A stretch of 64,000 bases of DNA, taken from positions 20,909,638 to 20,973,637 of the forward strand of contig OZ059900.1 in assembly GCA_964057225.1 (NCBI GenBank), written 5' to 3'. A program made the position numbers and the translations under genes. This DNA comes from Auanema rhodensis. Its lineage: Eukaryota; Nematoda; Chromadorea; Rhabditida; Rhabditidae. The stretch's first letter is position 1. Each line of letters begins with the position of its first letter. Of this stretch, positions 48,801-62,585 are shown in pieces. Under the pieces are notes generated by a model. The model saw only the letters and a program-made list of their open reading frames with translations, was not told the DNA's origin and made no database searches.

Positions 48801-51800
48801 AAATTTCCAAAAACTGGTTTTCCAGCATAATAAAATATTTCTCATGGGAAATACTGTGTTTTTGTATTTTTCTAGTGTTCAGCATGTAAAATGCTTCATT
48901 TTAGTATGTAACACGCTGAAATTCGTTGCATTTGACTACTCATATGAACAAAAATCGATTTAATCAATATTAGCCATAAGGGGCGTGCCCTCAGAATATG
49001 CTAATTTCCTTAATTTTCTAACCCCTGTTTTTTTGTCGTGAAAGTGGAACTAGACGTTGTAGGAACAATTTTGAGCTAGGTTTCATTGACATTGCATGAG
49101 TTTGAACACATGAAATCGTAAGTCAAAACCTTGTTTACAGCGAAATTTCCAAAAACTGGTTTTCCAGCATAATAAAATATTTCTCATGGGAAATACTGTG
49201 TTTTTGTATTTTTCTAGTGTTCAGCATGTGAAATGCTTCATTTTAGTATGTAACACGCTGAAATTCGTTGCATTTGACGACTCATATGAACAAAAATCGA
49301 TTTAATCAATATTAGCCATAAGGGGCGTGCCCTCAGAATATGCTAATTTCCTTAATTTTCTAACCCCGGTTTTTTTGTCGTGAAAGTGGAATTAGACGTT
49401 GTAGGAACAATTTTGAGCTAGGTTTCATTGACATTGCATGAGTTTGAACACATGAAATCGTAAGTCAAAACCTTGTTTACAGCGAAATTTCCAAAAACTG
49501 GTTTTCCAGCATAATAAAATATTTCTCATGGGAAATACTGTGTTTTTGTATTTTTCTAGTGTTCAGCATGTAAAATGCTTCATTTTAGTATGTAACACGC
49601 TGAAATTCGTTGCATTTGACGACTCATATGAACAAAAATCGATTTAATCAATATTAGCCATAAGGGGCGTGCCCTCAGAATATGCTAATTTCCTTAATTT
49701 TCTAACCCCTGTTTTTTTGTCGTGAAAGTGGAACTAGACGTTGTAGGAACAATTTTGAGCTAGGTTTCATTGACATTGCATGAGTTTGAACACATGAAAT
49801 CGTAAGTCAAAACCTTGTTTACAGCGAAATTTCCAAAAACTGGTTTTCCAGCATAATAAAATATTTCTCATGGGAAATACTGTGTTTTTGTATTTTTCTA
49901 GTGTTCAGCATGTAAAATGCTTCATTTTAGTATGTAACACGCTGAAATTCGTTGCATTTGACGACTCATATGAACAAAAATCGATTTAATCAATATTAGC
50001 CATAAGGGGCGTGCCCTCAGAATATGCTAATTTCCTTAATTTTCTAACCCCTGTTTTTTTGTCGTGAAAGTGGAATTAGACGTTGTAGGAACAATTTTGA
50101 GCTAGGTTTCATTGACATTGCATGAGTTTGAACGCATGAAATCGTAAGTCAAAACCTTGTTTACAGCGAAATTTCCAAAAACTGGTTTTCCAGCATAATA
50201 AAATATTTCTCATGGGAAATACTGTGTTTTTGTATTTTTATAGTGTTCAGCATGTAAAATGCTTCATTTTAGTATGTAACTCGCTGAAATTCGTTGCATT
50301 TGACGACTCATATGAACAAAAATCGATTTAATCAATATTAGCCATAAGGGGCGTGCCCTCAGAATATGCTAATTTCCTTAATTTTCTAACCCCGGTTTTT
50401 TTGTCGTGAAAGTGGAATTAGACGTTGTAGGAACAATTTTGATCTAGGTTTCATTGACATTGCATGAGTTTGAACACATGAAATCGTAAGTCAAAACCTT
50501 GTTTACAGCGAAATTTCCAAAAACTGGTTTTCCAGCATAATAAAATATTTCTCATGGGAAATACTGTGTTTTTGTATTTTTCTAGTGTTCAGCATGTAAA
50601 ATGCTTCATTTTAGTATGTAACACGCTGAAATTCGTTGCATTTGACTACTCATATGAACAAAAATCGATTTAATCAATATTAGCCATAAGGGGCGTGCCC
50701 TCAGAATATGCTAATTTCCTTAATTTTCTAACCCCTGTTTTTTTGTCGTGAAAGTGGAACTAGACGTTGTAGGAACAATTTTGAGCTAGGTTTCATTGAC
50801 ATTGCATGAGTTTGAACACATGAAATCGTAAGTCAAAACCTTGTTTACAGCGAAATTTCCAAAAACTGGTTTTCCAGCATAATAAAATATTTCTCATGAG
50901 AAATACTGTGTTTTTGTATTTTTCTAGTGTTCAGCATGTAAAATGCTTCATTTTAGTATGTAACACGATGAAATTCGTTGCATTTGACGACTCATATGAA
51001 CAAAAATCGATTTAATCAATATTAGCCATAAGGGGCGTGCCCTCAGAATATGCTAATTTCATTAATTTTCTAACCCCTGTTTTTTTGTCGTGAAAGTGGA
51101 ACTAGACGTTGTAGGAACAATTTTGAGCTAGGTTTCATTGACATTGCATGAGTTTGAACACATGAAATCGTAAGTCAAAACCTTGTTTACAGCGAAATTT
51201 CCAAAAACTGGTTTTCCAGCATAATAAAATATTTCTCATGGGAAATACTGTGTTTTTGTATTTTTCTAGTGTTCAGCATGTAAAATGCTTCATTTTAGTA
51301 TGTAACACGCTGAAATTCGTTGCATTTGACGACTCATATGAACAAAAATCGATTTAATCAATATTAGCCATAAGGGGCGTGCCCTCAGAATATGCTAATT
51401 TCCTTAATTTTCTAACCCCGGTTTTTTTGTCGTGAAAGTGGAATTAGACGTTGTAGGAACAATTTTGAGCTAGGTTTCATTGACATTGCATGAGTTTGAA
51501 CACATGAAATCGTAAGTCAAAACCTTGTTTACAGCGAAATTTCCAAAAACTGGTTTTCCAGCATAATAAAATATTTCTCATGGGAAATACTGTGTTTTTG
51601 TATTTTTCTAGTGTTCAGCATGTAAAATGCTTCATTTTAGTATGTAACACGCTGAAATTCGTTGCATTTGACTACTCATATGAACAAAAATCGATTTAAT
51701 CAATATTAGCCATAAGGGGCGTGCCCTCAGAATATGCTAATTTCCTTAATTTTCTAACCCCTGTTTTTTTGTCGTGAAAGTGGAACTAGACGTTGTACAA

Positions 51801-52326
51801 ACAATTTTGAGCTAGGTTTCATTGACATTGCATGAGTTTGAACACATGAAATCGTAAGTCAAAACCTTGTTTACAGCGAAATTTCCAAAAACTGGTTTTC
51901 CAGCATAATAAAATATTTCTCATGAGAAATACTGTGTTTTTGTATTTTTCTAGTGTTCAGCATGTAAAATGCTTCATTTTAGTATGTAACACGCTGAAAT
52001 TCGTTGCATTTGACGACTCATATGAACAAAAATCGATTTAATCAATATTAGCCATAAGGGGCGTGCCCTCAGAATATGCTAATTTCCTTAATTTTCTAAC
52101 CCCTGTTTTTTTGTCGTGAAAGTGGAACTAGACGTTGTAGGAACAATTTTGAGCTAGGTTTCATTGACATTGCATGAGTTTGAACACATGAAATCGTAAG
52201 TCAAAACCTTGTTTACAGCGAAATTTCCAAAAACTGGTTTTCCAGCATAATAAAATATTTCTCATGGGAAATACTGTGTTTTTGTATTTTTCTAGTGTTC
52301 AGCATGTGAAATGCTTCATTTTAGTA
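45828..52326 (+). repeat. M135-M153, 16- and 20-monomer offsets
   Basis: The GATCTAGG mark returns in M148 (50441), 16 monomers after M132 and 20 after M128. The trio M138-M140 (46854-47880) reads 58C+120G+144T+325G, plain, then 102T (TTTTCTTAA)+202G, and recurs at 52327 and 57115. M140 has one extra base (CGCTAAAAATTCG). M137 has a private GTCGAAACC. M148 has AACTCGCTG. M142 pairs 120G/144T with 283A, an unusual mixture. Confidence 0.7.
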
Positions 52327-55300
52327 TGTAACACGCTGAAATTCGTTGCATTTGACGACTCATATGAACAAAAATCGATTTAACCAATATTAGCCATAAG
52401 GGGCGTGCCCTCAGAATATGCTAATTTCCTTAATTTTCTAACCCCGGTTTTTTTGTCGTGAAAGTGGAATTAGACGTTGTAGGAACAATTTTGAGCTAGG
52501 TTTCATTGACATTGCATGAGTTTGAACACATGAAATCGTAAGTCAAAACCTTGTTTACAGCGAAATTTCCAAAAACTGGTTTTCCAGCATAATAAAATAT
52601 TTCTCATGGGAAATACTGTGTTTTTGTATTTTTCTAGTGTTCAGCATGTAGAATGCTTCATTTTAGTATGTAACACGCTGAAATTCGTTGCATTTGACGA
52701 CTCATATGAACAAAAATCGATTTAATCAATATTAGCCATAAGGGGCGTGCCCTCAGAATATGCTAATTTCCTTAATTTTCTAACCCCTGTTTTTTTGTCG
52801 TGAAAGTGGAACTAGACGTTGTAGGAACAATTTTGAGCTAGGTTTCATTGACATTGCATGAGTTTGAACACATGAAATCGTAAGTCAAAACCTTGTTTAC
52901 AGCGAAATTTCCAAAAACTGGTTTTCCAGCATAATAAAATATTTCTCATGGGAAATACTGTGTTTTTGTATTTTTCTAGTGTTCAGCATGTAAAATGCTT
53001 CATTTTAGTATGTAACACGCTGAAATTCGTTGCATTTGACGACTCATATGAACAAAAATCGATTTAATCAATATTAGCCATAAGGGGCGTGCCCTCAGAA
53101 TATGCTAATTTTCTTAATTTTCTAACCCCTGTTTTTTTGTCGTGAAAGTGGAATTAGACGTTGTAGGAACAATTTTGAGCTAGGTTTCATTGACATTGCA
53201 TGAGTTTGAACGCATGAAATCGTAAGTCAAAACCTTGTTTACAGCGAAATTTCCAAAAACTGGTTTTCCAGCATAATAAAATATTTCTCATGGGAAATAC
53301 TGTGTTTTTGTATTTTTCTAGTGTTCAGCATGTAAAATGTTTCATTTTAGTATGTAACACGCTGAAATTCGTTGCATTTGACGACTCATATGAACAAAAA
53401 TCGATTTAATCAATATTAGCCATAAGGGGCGTGCCCTCAGAATATGCTAATTTCCTTAATTTTCTAACCCCTGTTTTTTTGTCGTGAAAGTGGAACTAGA
53501 CGTTGTAGGAACAATTTTGAGCTAGGTTTCATTGACATTGCATGAGTTTGAACACATGAAATCGTAAGTCAAAACCTTGTTTACAGCGAAATTTCCAAAA
53601 ACTGGTTTTCCAGCATAATAAAATATTTCTCATGGGAAATACTGTGTTTTTGTATTTTTCTAGTGTTCAGCATGTAAAATGCTTCATTTTAGTATGTAAC
53701 ACGCTGAAATTCGTTGCATTTGACGACTCATATGAACAAAAATCGATTTAATCAATATTAGCCATAAGGGGCGTGCCCTCAGAATATGCTAATTTTCTTA
53801 ATTTTCTAACCCCTGTTTTTTTGTCGTGAAAGTGGAATTAGACGTTGTAGGAACAATTTTGAGCTAGGTTTCATTGACATTGCATGAGTTTGAACGCATG
53901 AAATCGTAAGTCAAAACCTTGTTTACAGCGAAATTTCCAAAAACTGGTTTTCCAGCATAATAAAATATTTCTCATGGGAAATACTGTGTTTTTGTATTTT
54001 TCTAGTGTTCAGCATGTAAAATGCTTCATTTTAGTATGTAACACGCTGAAATTCGTTGCATTTGACGACTCATATGAACAAAAATCGATTTAATCAATAT
54101 TAGCCATAAGGGGCGTGCCCTCAGAATATGCTAATTTCCTTAATTTTCTAACCCCGGTTTTTTTGTCGTGAAAGTGGAATTAGACGTTGTAGGAACAATT
54201 TTGAGCTAGGTTTCATTGACATTGCATGAGTTTGAACACATGAAATCGTAAGTCAAAACCTTGTTTACAGCGAAATTTCCAAAAACTGGTTTTCCAGCAT
54301 AATAAAATATTTCTCATGGGAAATACTGTGTTTTTGTATTTTTCTAGTGTTCAGCATGTAAAATGCTTCATTTTAGTATGTAACACGCTGAAATTCGTTG
54401 CATTTGACGACTCATATGAACAAAAATCGATTTAATCAATATTAGCCATAAGGGGCGTGCCCTCAGAATATGCTAATTTCCTTAATTTTCTAACCCCGGT
54501 TTTTTTGTCGTGAAAGTGGAATTAGACGTTGTAGGAACAATTTTGAGCTAGGTTTCATTGACATTGCATGAGTTTGAACACATGAAATCGTAAGTCAAAA
54601 CCTTGTTTACAGCGAAATTTCCAAAAACTGGTTTTCCAGCATAATAAAATATTTCTCATGGGAAATACTGTGTTTTTGTATTTTTCTAGTGTTCAGCATG
54701 TAAAATGTTTCATTTTAGTATGTAACACGCTGAAATTCGTTGCATTTGACGACTCATATGAACAAAAATCGATTTAATCAATATTAGCCATAAGGGGCGT
54801 GCCCTCAGAATATGCTAATTTCCTTAATTTTCTAACCCCTGTTTTTTTGTCGTGAAAGTGGAACTAGACGTTGTAGGAACAATTTTGAGCTAGGTTTCAT
54901 TGACATTGCATGAGTTTGAACACATGAAATCGTAAGTCAAAACCTTGTTTACAGCGAAATTTCCAAAAACTGGTTTTCCAGCATAATAAAATATTTCTCA
55001 TGGGAAATACTGTGTTTTTGTATTTTTCTAGTGTTCAGCATGTAAAATGCTTCATTTTAGTATGTAACACGCTGAAATTCGTTGCATTTGACGACTCATA
55101 TGAACAAAAATCGATTTAATCAATATTAGCCATAAGGGGCGTGCCCTCAGAATATGCTAATTTTCTTAATTTTCTAACCCCTGTTTTTTTGTCGTGAAAG
55201 TGGAATTAGACGTTGTAGGAACAATTTTGAGCTAGGTTTCATTGACATTGCATGAGTTTGAACGCATGAAATCGTAAGTCAAAACCTTGTTTACAGCGAA

Positions 55301-58300
55301 ATTTCCAAAAACTGGTTTTCCAGCATAATAAAATATTTCTCATGGGAAATACTGTGTTTTTGTATTTTTCTAGTGTTCAGCATGTAAAATGCTTCATTTT
55401 AGTATGTAACACGCTGAAATTCGTTGCATTTGACGACTCATATGAACAAAAATCGATTTAATCAATATTAGCCATAAGGGGCGTGCCCTCAGAATATGCT
55501 AATTTCCTTAATTTTCTAACCCCGGTTTTTTTGTCGTGAAAGTGGAATTAGACGTTGTAGGAACAATTTTGAGCTAGGTTTCATTGACATTGCATGAGTT
55601 TGAACACATGAAATCGTAAGTCAAAACCTTGTTTACAGCGAAATTTCCAAAAACTGGTTTTCCAGCATAATAAAATATTTCTCATGGGAAATACTGTGTT
55701 TTTGTATTTTTCTAGTGTTCAGCATGTAAAATGCTTCATTTTAGTATGTAACACGCTGAAATTCGTTGCATTTGACGACTCATATGAACAAAATACGATT
55801 TAATCAATATTAGCCATAAGGGGCGTGCCCTCAGAATATGCTAATTTCCTTAATTTTCTAACCCCTGTTTTTTTGTCGTGAAAGTGGAACTAGACGTTGT
55901 ACAAACAATTTTGAGCTAGGTTTCATTGACATTGCATGAGTTTGAACACATGAAATCGTAAGTCAAAACCTTGTTTACAGCGAAATTTCCAAAAACTGGT
56001 TTTCCAGCATAATAAAATATTTCTCATGAGAAATACTGTGTTTTTGTATTTTTCTAGTGTTCAGCATGTAAAATGCTTCATTTTAGTATGTAACACGCTG
56101 AAATTCGTTGCATTTGACGACTCATATGAACAAAAATCGATTTAATCAATATTAGCCATAAGGGGCGTGCCCTCAGAATATGCTAATTTCCTTAATTTTC
56201 TAACCCCTGTTTTTTTGTCGTGAAAGTGGAACTAGACGTTGTAGGAACAATTTTGAGCTAGGTTTCATTGACATTGCATGAGTTTGAACACATGAAATCG
56301 TAAGTCAAAACCTTGTTTACAGCGAAATTTCCAATAACTGGTTTTCCAGCATAATAAAATATTTCTCATGGGAAATACTGTGTTTTTGTATTTTTCTAGT
56401 GTTCAGCATGTGAAATGCTTCATTTTAGTATGTAACACGCTGAAATTCGTTGCATTTGACGACTCATATGAACAAAAATCGATTTAATCAATATTAGCCA
56501 TAAGGGGCGTGCCCTCAGAATATGCTAATTTCCTTAATTTTCTAACCCCTGTTTTTTTGTCGTGAAAGTGGAACTAGACGTTGTACAAACAATTTTGAGC
56601 TAGGTTTCATTGACATTGCATGAGTTTGAACACATGAAATCGTAAGTCAAAACCTTGTTTACAGCGAAATTTCCAAAAACTGGTTTTCCAGCATAATAAA
56701 ATATTTCACATGAGAAATACTGTGTTTTTGTATTTTTCTAGTGTTCAGCATGTAAAATGCTTCATTTTAGTATGTAACACGATGAAATTCGTTGCATTTG
56801 ACGACTCATATGAACAAAAATCGATTTAATCAATATTAGCCATAAGGGGCGTGCCCTCAGAATATGCTAATTTCCTTAATTTTCTAACCCCTGTTTTTTT
56901 GTCGTGAAAGTGGAACTAGACGTTGTAGGAACAATTTTGAGCTAGGTTTCATTGACATTGCATGAGTTTGAACACATGAAATCGTAAGTCAAAACCTTGT
57001 TTACAGCGAAATTTCCAAAAACTGGTTTTCCAGCATAATAAAATATTTCTCATGGGAAATACTGTGTTTTTGTATTTTTCTAGTGTTCAGCATGTGAAAT
57101 GCTTCATTTTAGTATGTAACACGCTGAAATTCGTTGCATTTGACGACTCATATGAACAAAAATCGATTTAACCAATATTAGCCATAAGGGGCGTGCCCTC
57201 AGAATATGCTAATTTCCTTAATTTTCTAACCCCGGTTTTTTTGTCGTGAAAGTGGAATTAGACGTTGTAGGAACAATTTTGAGCTAGGTTTCATTGACAT
57301 TGCATGAGTTTGAACACATGAAATCGTAAGTCAAAACCTTGTTTACAGCGAAATTTCCAAAAACTGGTTTTCCAGCATAATAAAATATTTCTCATGGGAA
57401 ATACTGTGTTTTTGTATTTTTCTAGTGTTCAGCATGTAGAATGCTTCATTTTAGTATGTAACACGCTGAAATTCGTTGCATTTGACGACTCATATGAACA
57501 AAAATCGATTTAATCAATATTAGCCATAAGGGGCGTGCCCTCAGAATATGCTAATTTCCTTAATTTTCTAACCCCTGTTTTTTTGTCGTGAAAGTGGAAC
57601 TAGACGTTGTAGGAACAATTTTGAGCTAGGTTTCATTGACATTGCATGAGTTTGAACACATGAAATCGTAAGTCAAAACCTTGTTTACAGCGAAATTTCC
57701 AAAAACTGGTTTTCCAGCATAATAAAATATTTCTCATGGGAAATACTGTGTTTTTGTATTTTTCTAGTGTTCAGCATGTAAAATGCTTCATTTTAGTATG
57801 TAACACGCTGAAATTCGTTGCATTTGACGACTCATATGAACAAAAATCGATTTAATCAATATTAGCCATAAGGGGCGTGCCCTCAGAATATGCTAATTTT
57901 CTTAATTTTCTAACCCCTGTTTTTTTGTCGTGAAAGTGGAATTAGACGTTGTAGGAACAATTTTGAGCTAGGTTTCATTGACATTGCATGAGTTTGAACG
58001 CATGAAATCGTAAGTCAAAACCTTGTTTACAGCGAAATTTCCAAAAACTGGTTTTCCAGCATAATAAAATATTTCTCATGGGAAATACTGTGTTTTTGTA
58101 TTTTTCTAGTGTTCAGCATGTAAAATGCTTCATTTTAGTATGTAACACGCTGAAATTCGTTGCATTTGACGACTCATATGAACAAAAATCGATTTAATCA
58201 ATATTAGCCATAAGGGGCGTGCCCTCAGAATATGCTAATTTCCTTAATTTTCTAACCCCGGTTTTTTTGTCGTGAAAGTGGAATTAGACGTTGTAGGAAC

Positions 58301-58824
58301 AATTTTGAGCTAGGTTTCATTGACATTGCATGAGTTTGAACACATGAAATCGTAAGTCAAAACCTTGTTTACAGCGAAATTTCCAAAAACTGGTTTTCCA
58401 GCATAATAAAATATTTCTCATGGGAAATACTGTGTTTTTGTATTTTTCTAGTGTTCAGCATGTAAAATGCTTCATTTTAGTATGTAACACGCTGAAATTC
58501 GTTGCATTTGACGACTCATATGAACAAAATACGATTTAATCAATATTAGCCATAAGGGGCGTGCCCTCAGAATATGCTAATTTCCTTAATTTTCTAACCC
58601 CTGTTTTTTTGTCGTGAAAGTGGAACTAGACGTTGTACAAACAATTTTGAGCTAGGTTTCATTGACATTGCATGAGTTTGAACACATGAAATCGTAAGTC
58701 AAAACCTTGTTTACAGCGAAATTTCCAAAAACTGGTTTTCCAGCATAATAAAATATTTCTCATGAGAAATACTGTGTTTTTGTATTTTTCTAGTGTTCAG
58801 CATGTAAAATGCTTCATTTTAGTA
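52327..58824 (+). repeat. M154-M172, repeated 58C/202G trios
   Basis: The 58C-325G, plain, 102T+202G trio appears at 52327-53352 and at 57115-58140. M157-M159 match M161-M163 (four-monomer offset), with 102T+202G monomers starting at 53011 (M156), 53695 (M158), 55063 (M162) and 57799 (M170). M161-M164 match M169-M172 at eight monomers; M164 and M172 share AAAATACG at 55791 and 58527. M166 has TTTCACATGAG, which breaks the 18-bp palindrome. Confidence 0.75.
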
Positions 58825-60876
58825 TGTAACACGCTGAAATTCGTTGCATTTGACGACTCATATGAACAAAAATCGATTTAATCAATATTAGCCATAAGGG
58901 GCGTGCCCTCAGAATATGCTAATTTCCTTAATTTTCTAACCCCTGTTTTTTTGTCGTGAAAGTGGAACTAGACGTTGTAGGAACAATTTTGAGCTAGGTT
59001 TCATTGACATTGCATGAGTTTGAACACATGAAATCGTAAGTCAAAACCTTGTTTACAGCGAAATTTCCAAAAACTGGTTTTCCAGCATAATAAAATATTT
59101 CTCATGGGAAATACTGTGTTTTTGTATTTTTCTAGTGTTCAGCATGTGAAATGCTTCATTTTAGTATGTAACACGCTGAAATTCGTTGCATTTGACGACT
59201 CATATGAACAAAAATCGATTTAATCAATATTAGCCATAAGGGGCGTGCCCTCAGAATATGCTAATTTCCTTAATTTTCTAACCCCGGTTTTTTTGTCGTG
59301 AAAGTGGATTTAGACGTTGTAGGAACAATTTTGAGCTAGGTTTCATTGACATTGCATGAGTTTGAACACATGAAATCGTAAGTCAAAACCTTGTTTACAG
59401 CGAAATTTCCAAAAACTGGTTTTCCAGCATAATAAAATATTTCTCATGGGAAATACTGTGTTTTTGTATTTTTCTAGTGTTCAGCATGTAAAATGCTTCA
59501 TTTTAGTATGTAACACGCTGAAATTCGTTGCATTTGACTACTCATATGAACAAAAATCGATTTAATCAATATTAGCCATAAGGGGCGTGCCCTCAGAATA
59601 TGCTAATTTCCTTAATTTTCTAACCCCTGTTTTTTTGTCGTGAAAGTGGAACTAGACGTTGTACAAACAATTTTGAGCTAGGTTTCATTGACATTGCATG
59701 AGTTTGAACACATGAAATCGTAAGTCAAAACCTTGTTTACAGCGAAATTTCCAAAAACTGGTTTTCCAGCATAATAAAATATTTCTCATGAGAAATACTG
59801 TGTATTTGTATTTTTCTAGTGTTCAGCATGTAAAATGCTTCATTTTAGTATGTAACACGATGAAATTCGTTGCATTTGACGACTCATATGAACAAAAATC
59901 GATTTAATCAATATTAGCCATAAGGGGCGTGCCCTCAGAATATGCTAATTTCATTAATTTTCTAACCCCTGTTTTTTTGTCGTGAAAGTGGAACTAGACG
60001 TTGTAGGAACAATTTTGAGCTAGGTTTCATTGACATTGCATGAGTTTGAACACATGAAATCGTAAGTCAAAACCTTGTTTACAGCGAAATTTCCAAAAAC
60101 TGGTTTTCCAGCATAATAAAATATTTCTCATGGGAAATACTGTGTTTTTGTATTTTTCTAGTGTTCAGCATGTAAAATGCTTCATTTTAGTATGTAACAC
60201 GCTGAAATTCGTTGCATTTGACGACTCATATGAACAAAAATCGATTTAATCAATATTAGCCATAAGGGGCGTGCCCTCAGAATATGCTAATTTCCTTAAT
60301 TTTCTAACCCCTGTTTTTTTGTCGTGAAAGTGGAACTAGACGTTGTACAAACAATTTTGAGCTAGGTTTCATTGACATTGCATGAGTTTGAACACATGAA
60401 ATCGTAAGTCAAAACCTTGTTTACAGCGAAATTTCCAAAAACTGGTTTTCCAGCATAATAAAATATTTCTCATGAGAAATACTGTGTTTTTGTATTTTTC
60501 TAGTGTTCAGCATGTAAAATGCTTCATTTTAGTATGTAACACGCTGAAATTCGTTGCATTTGACGACTCATATGAACAAAAATCGATTTAATCAATATTA
60601 GCCATAAGGGGCGTGCCCTCAGAATATGCTAATTTCCTTAATTTTCTAACCCCTGTTTTTTTGTCGTGAAAGTGGAACTAGACGTTGTAGGAACAATTTT
60701 GAGCTAGGTTTCATTGACATTGCATGAGTTTGAACACATGAAATCGTAAGTCAAAACCTTGTTTACAGCGAAATTTCCATAAACTGGTTTTCCAGCATAA
60801 TAAAATATTTCTCATGGGAAATACTGTGTTTTTGTATTTTTCTAGTGTTCAGCATGTGAAATGCTTCATTTTAGTA
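58825..60876 (+). repeat. M173-M178, first copy of the 9-monomer repeat
   Basis: M175-M178 (59509-60876) carry TGTATTTG for TGTTTTTG (59801), 10A+TTTCATT, CA156+283A, and CCATAAACTGG (60780). All of these recur in order at 62586-63953, 3077 bases on (nine monomers less one T). M174 has a private GGATTTAG. M173 shares 324G with M178. Confidence 0.8.
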
Positions 60877-62585
60877 TGTAACACGCTGAAATTCGTTGCA
60901 TTTGACGACTCATATGAACAAAAATCGATTTAATCAATATTAGCCATAAGGGGCGTGCCCTCAGAATATGCTAATTTCCTTAATTTTCTAACCCCTGTTT
61001 TTTTGTCGTGAAAGTGGAACTAGACGTTGTACGAACAATTTTGAGCTAGGTTTCATTGACATTGCATGAGTTTGAACACATGAAATCGTAAGTCAAAACC
61101 TTGTTTACAGCGAAATTTCCAAAAACTGGTTTTCCAGCATAATAAAATATTTCTCATGAGAAATACTGTGTTTTTGTATTTTTCTAGTGTTCAGCATGTG
61201 AAATGCTTCATTTTAGTATGTAACACGCTGAAATTCGTTGCATTTGACGACTCATATGAACAAAAATCGATTTAATCAATATTAGCCATAAGGGGCGTGC
61301 CCTCAGAATATGCTAATTTCCTTAATTTTCTAACCCCTGTTTTTTTGTCGTGAAAGTGGAACTAGACGTTGTAGGAACAATTTTGAGCTAGGTTTCATTG
61401 ACATTGCATGAGTTTGAACACATGAAATCGTAAGTCAAAACCTTGTTTACAGCGAAAATTCCAAAAACTGGTTTTCCAGCATAATAAAATATTTCTCATG
61501 GGAAATACTGTGTTTTTGTATTTTTCTAGTGTTCAGCATGTAAAATGCTTCATTTTAGTATGTAACACGCTGAAATTCGTTGCATTTGAAGACTCATATG
61601 AACAAAAATCGATTTAATCAATATTAGCCATAAGGGGCGTGCCCTCAGAATATGCTAATTTCCTTAATTTTCTAACCCCTGTTTTTTGTCGTGAAAGTGG
61701 AACTAGACGTTGTAGGAACAATTTTGAGCTAGGTTTCATTGACATTGCATGAGTTTGAACACATGAAATCGTAAGTCAAAACCTTGTTTACAGCGAAATT
61801 TCCAAAAACTGGTTTTCCAGCATAATAAAATATTTCTCATGGGAAATACTGTGTTTTTGTATTTTTCTAGTGTTCAGCATGTAAAATACTTCATTTTAGT
61901 ATGTAACACGCTGAAATTCGTTGCATTTGACGACTCATATGAACAAAAATCGATTTAATCAATATTAGCCATAAGGGGCGTGCCCTCAGAATATGCTAAT
62001 TTCCTAAATTTTCTAACCCCTGTTTTTTTGTCGTGAAAGTGGAACTAGACGTTGTAGGAACAATTTTGAGCTAGGTTTCATTGACATTGCATGAGTTTGA
62101 ACACATGAAATCGTAAGTCAAAACCTTGTTTACAGCGAAATTTCCAAAAACTGGTTTTCCAGCATAATAAAATATTTCTCATGGGAAATACTGTGTTTTT
62201 GTATTTTTCTAGTGTTCAGCATGTGAAATGCTTCATTTTAGTATGTAACACGCTGAAATTCGTTGCATTTGACGACTCATATGAACAAAAATCGATTTAA
62301 TCAATATTAGCCATAAGGGGCGTGCCCTCAGAATATGCTAATTTCCTTAATTTTCTAACCCCGGTTTTCTTGTCGTGAAAGTGGAATTAGACGTTGTAGG
62401 AACAATTTTGAGCTAGGTTTCATTGACATTGCATGAGTTTGAACACATGAAATCGTAAGTCAAAACCTTGTTTACAGCGAAATTTCCAAAAACTGGTTTT
62501 CCAGCATAATAAAATATTTCTCATGGGAAATACTGTGTTTTTGTATTTTTCTAGTGTTCAGCATGTAGAATGCTTCATTTTAGTA
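60877..62585 (+). repeat. M179-M183, degraded alpha-like block
   Basis: M180 has A240 (GAAAATTCC) and private TTTGAAGA, M181 has AAATACT and one T fewer, and M182 has TCCTAAAT. These marks otherwise define M1-M3 of the alpha block and its copies, here in the same order but with GG at 156 and without GTATGTC or GGAACC. M179 carries CG156, typical of alpha, but with 283A and 324G. M183 has TTTTCTTG in the T run and 325G. I read this as a relic or partly converted alpha block. Confidence 0.65.
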
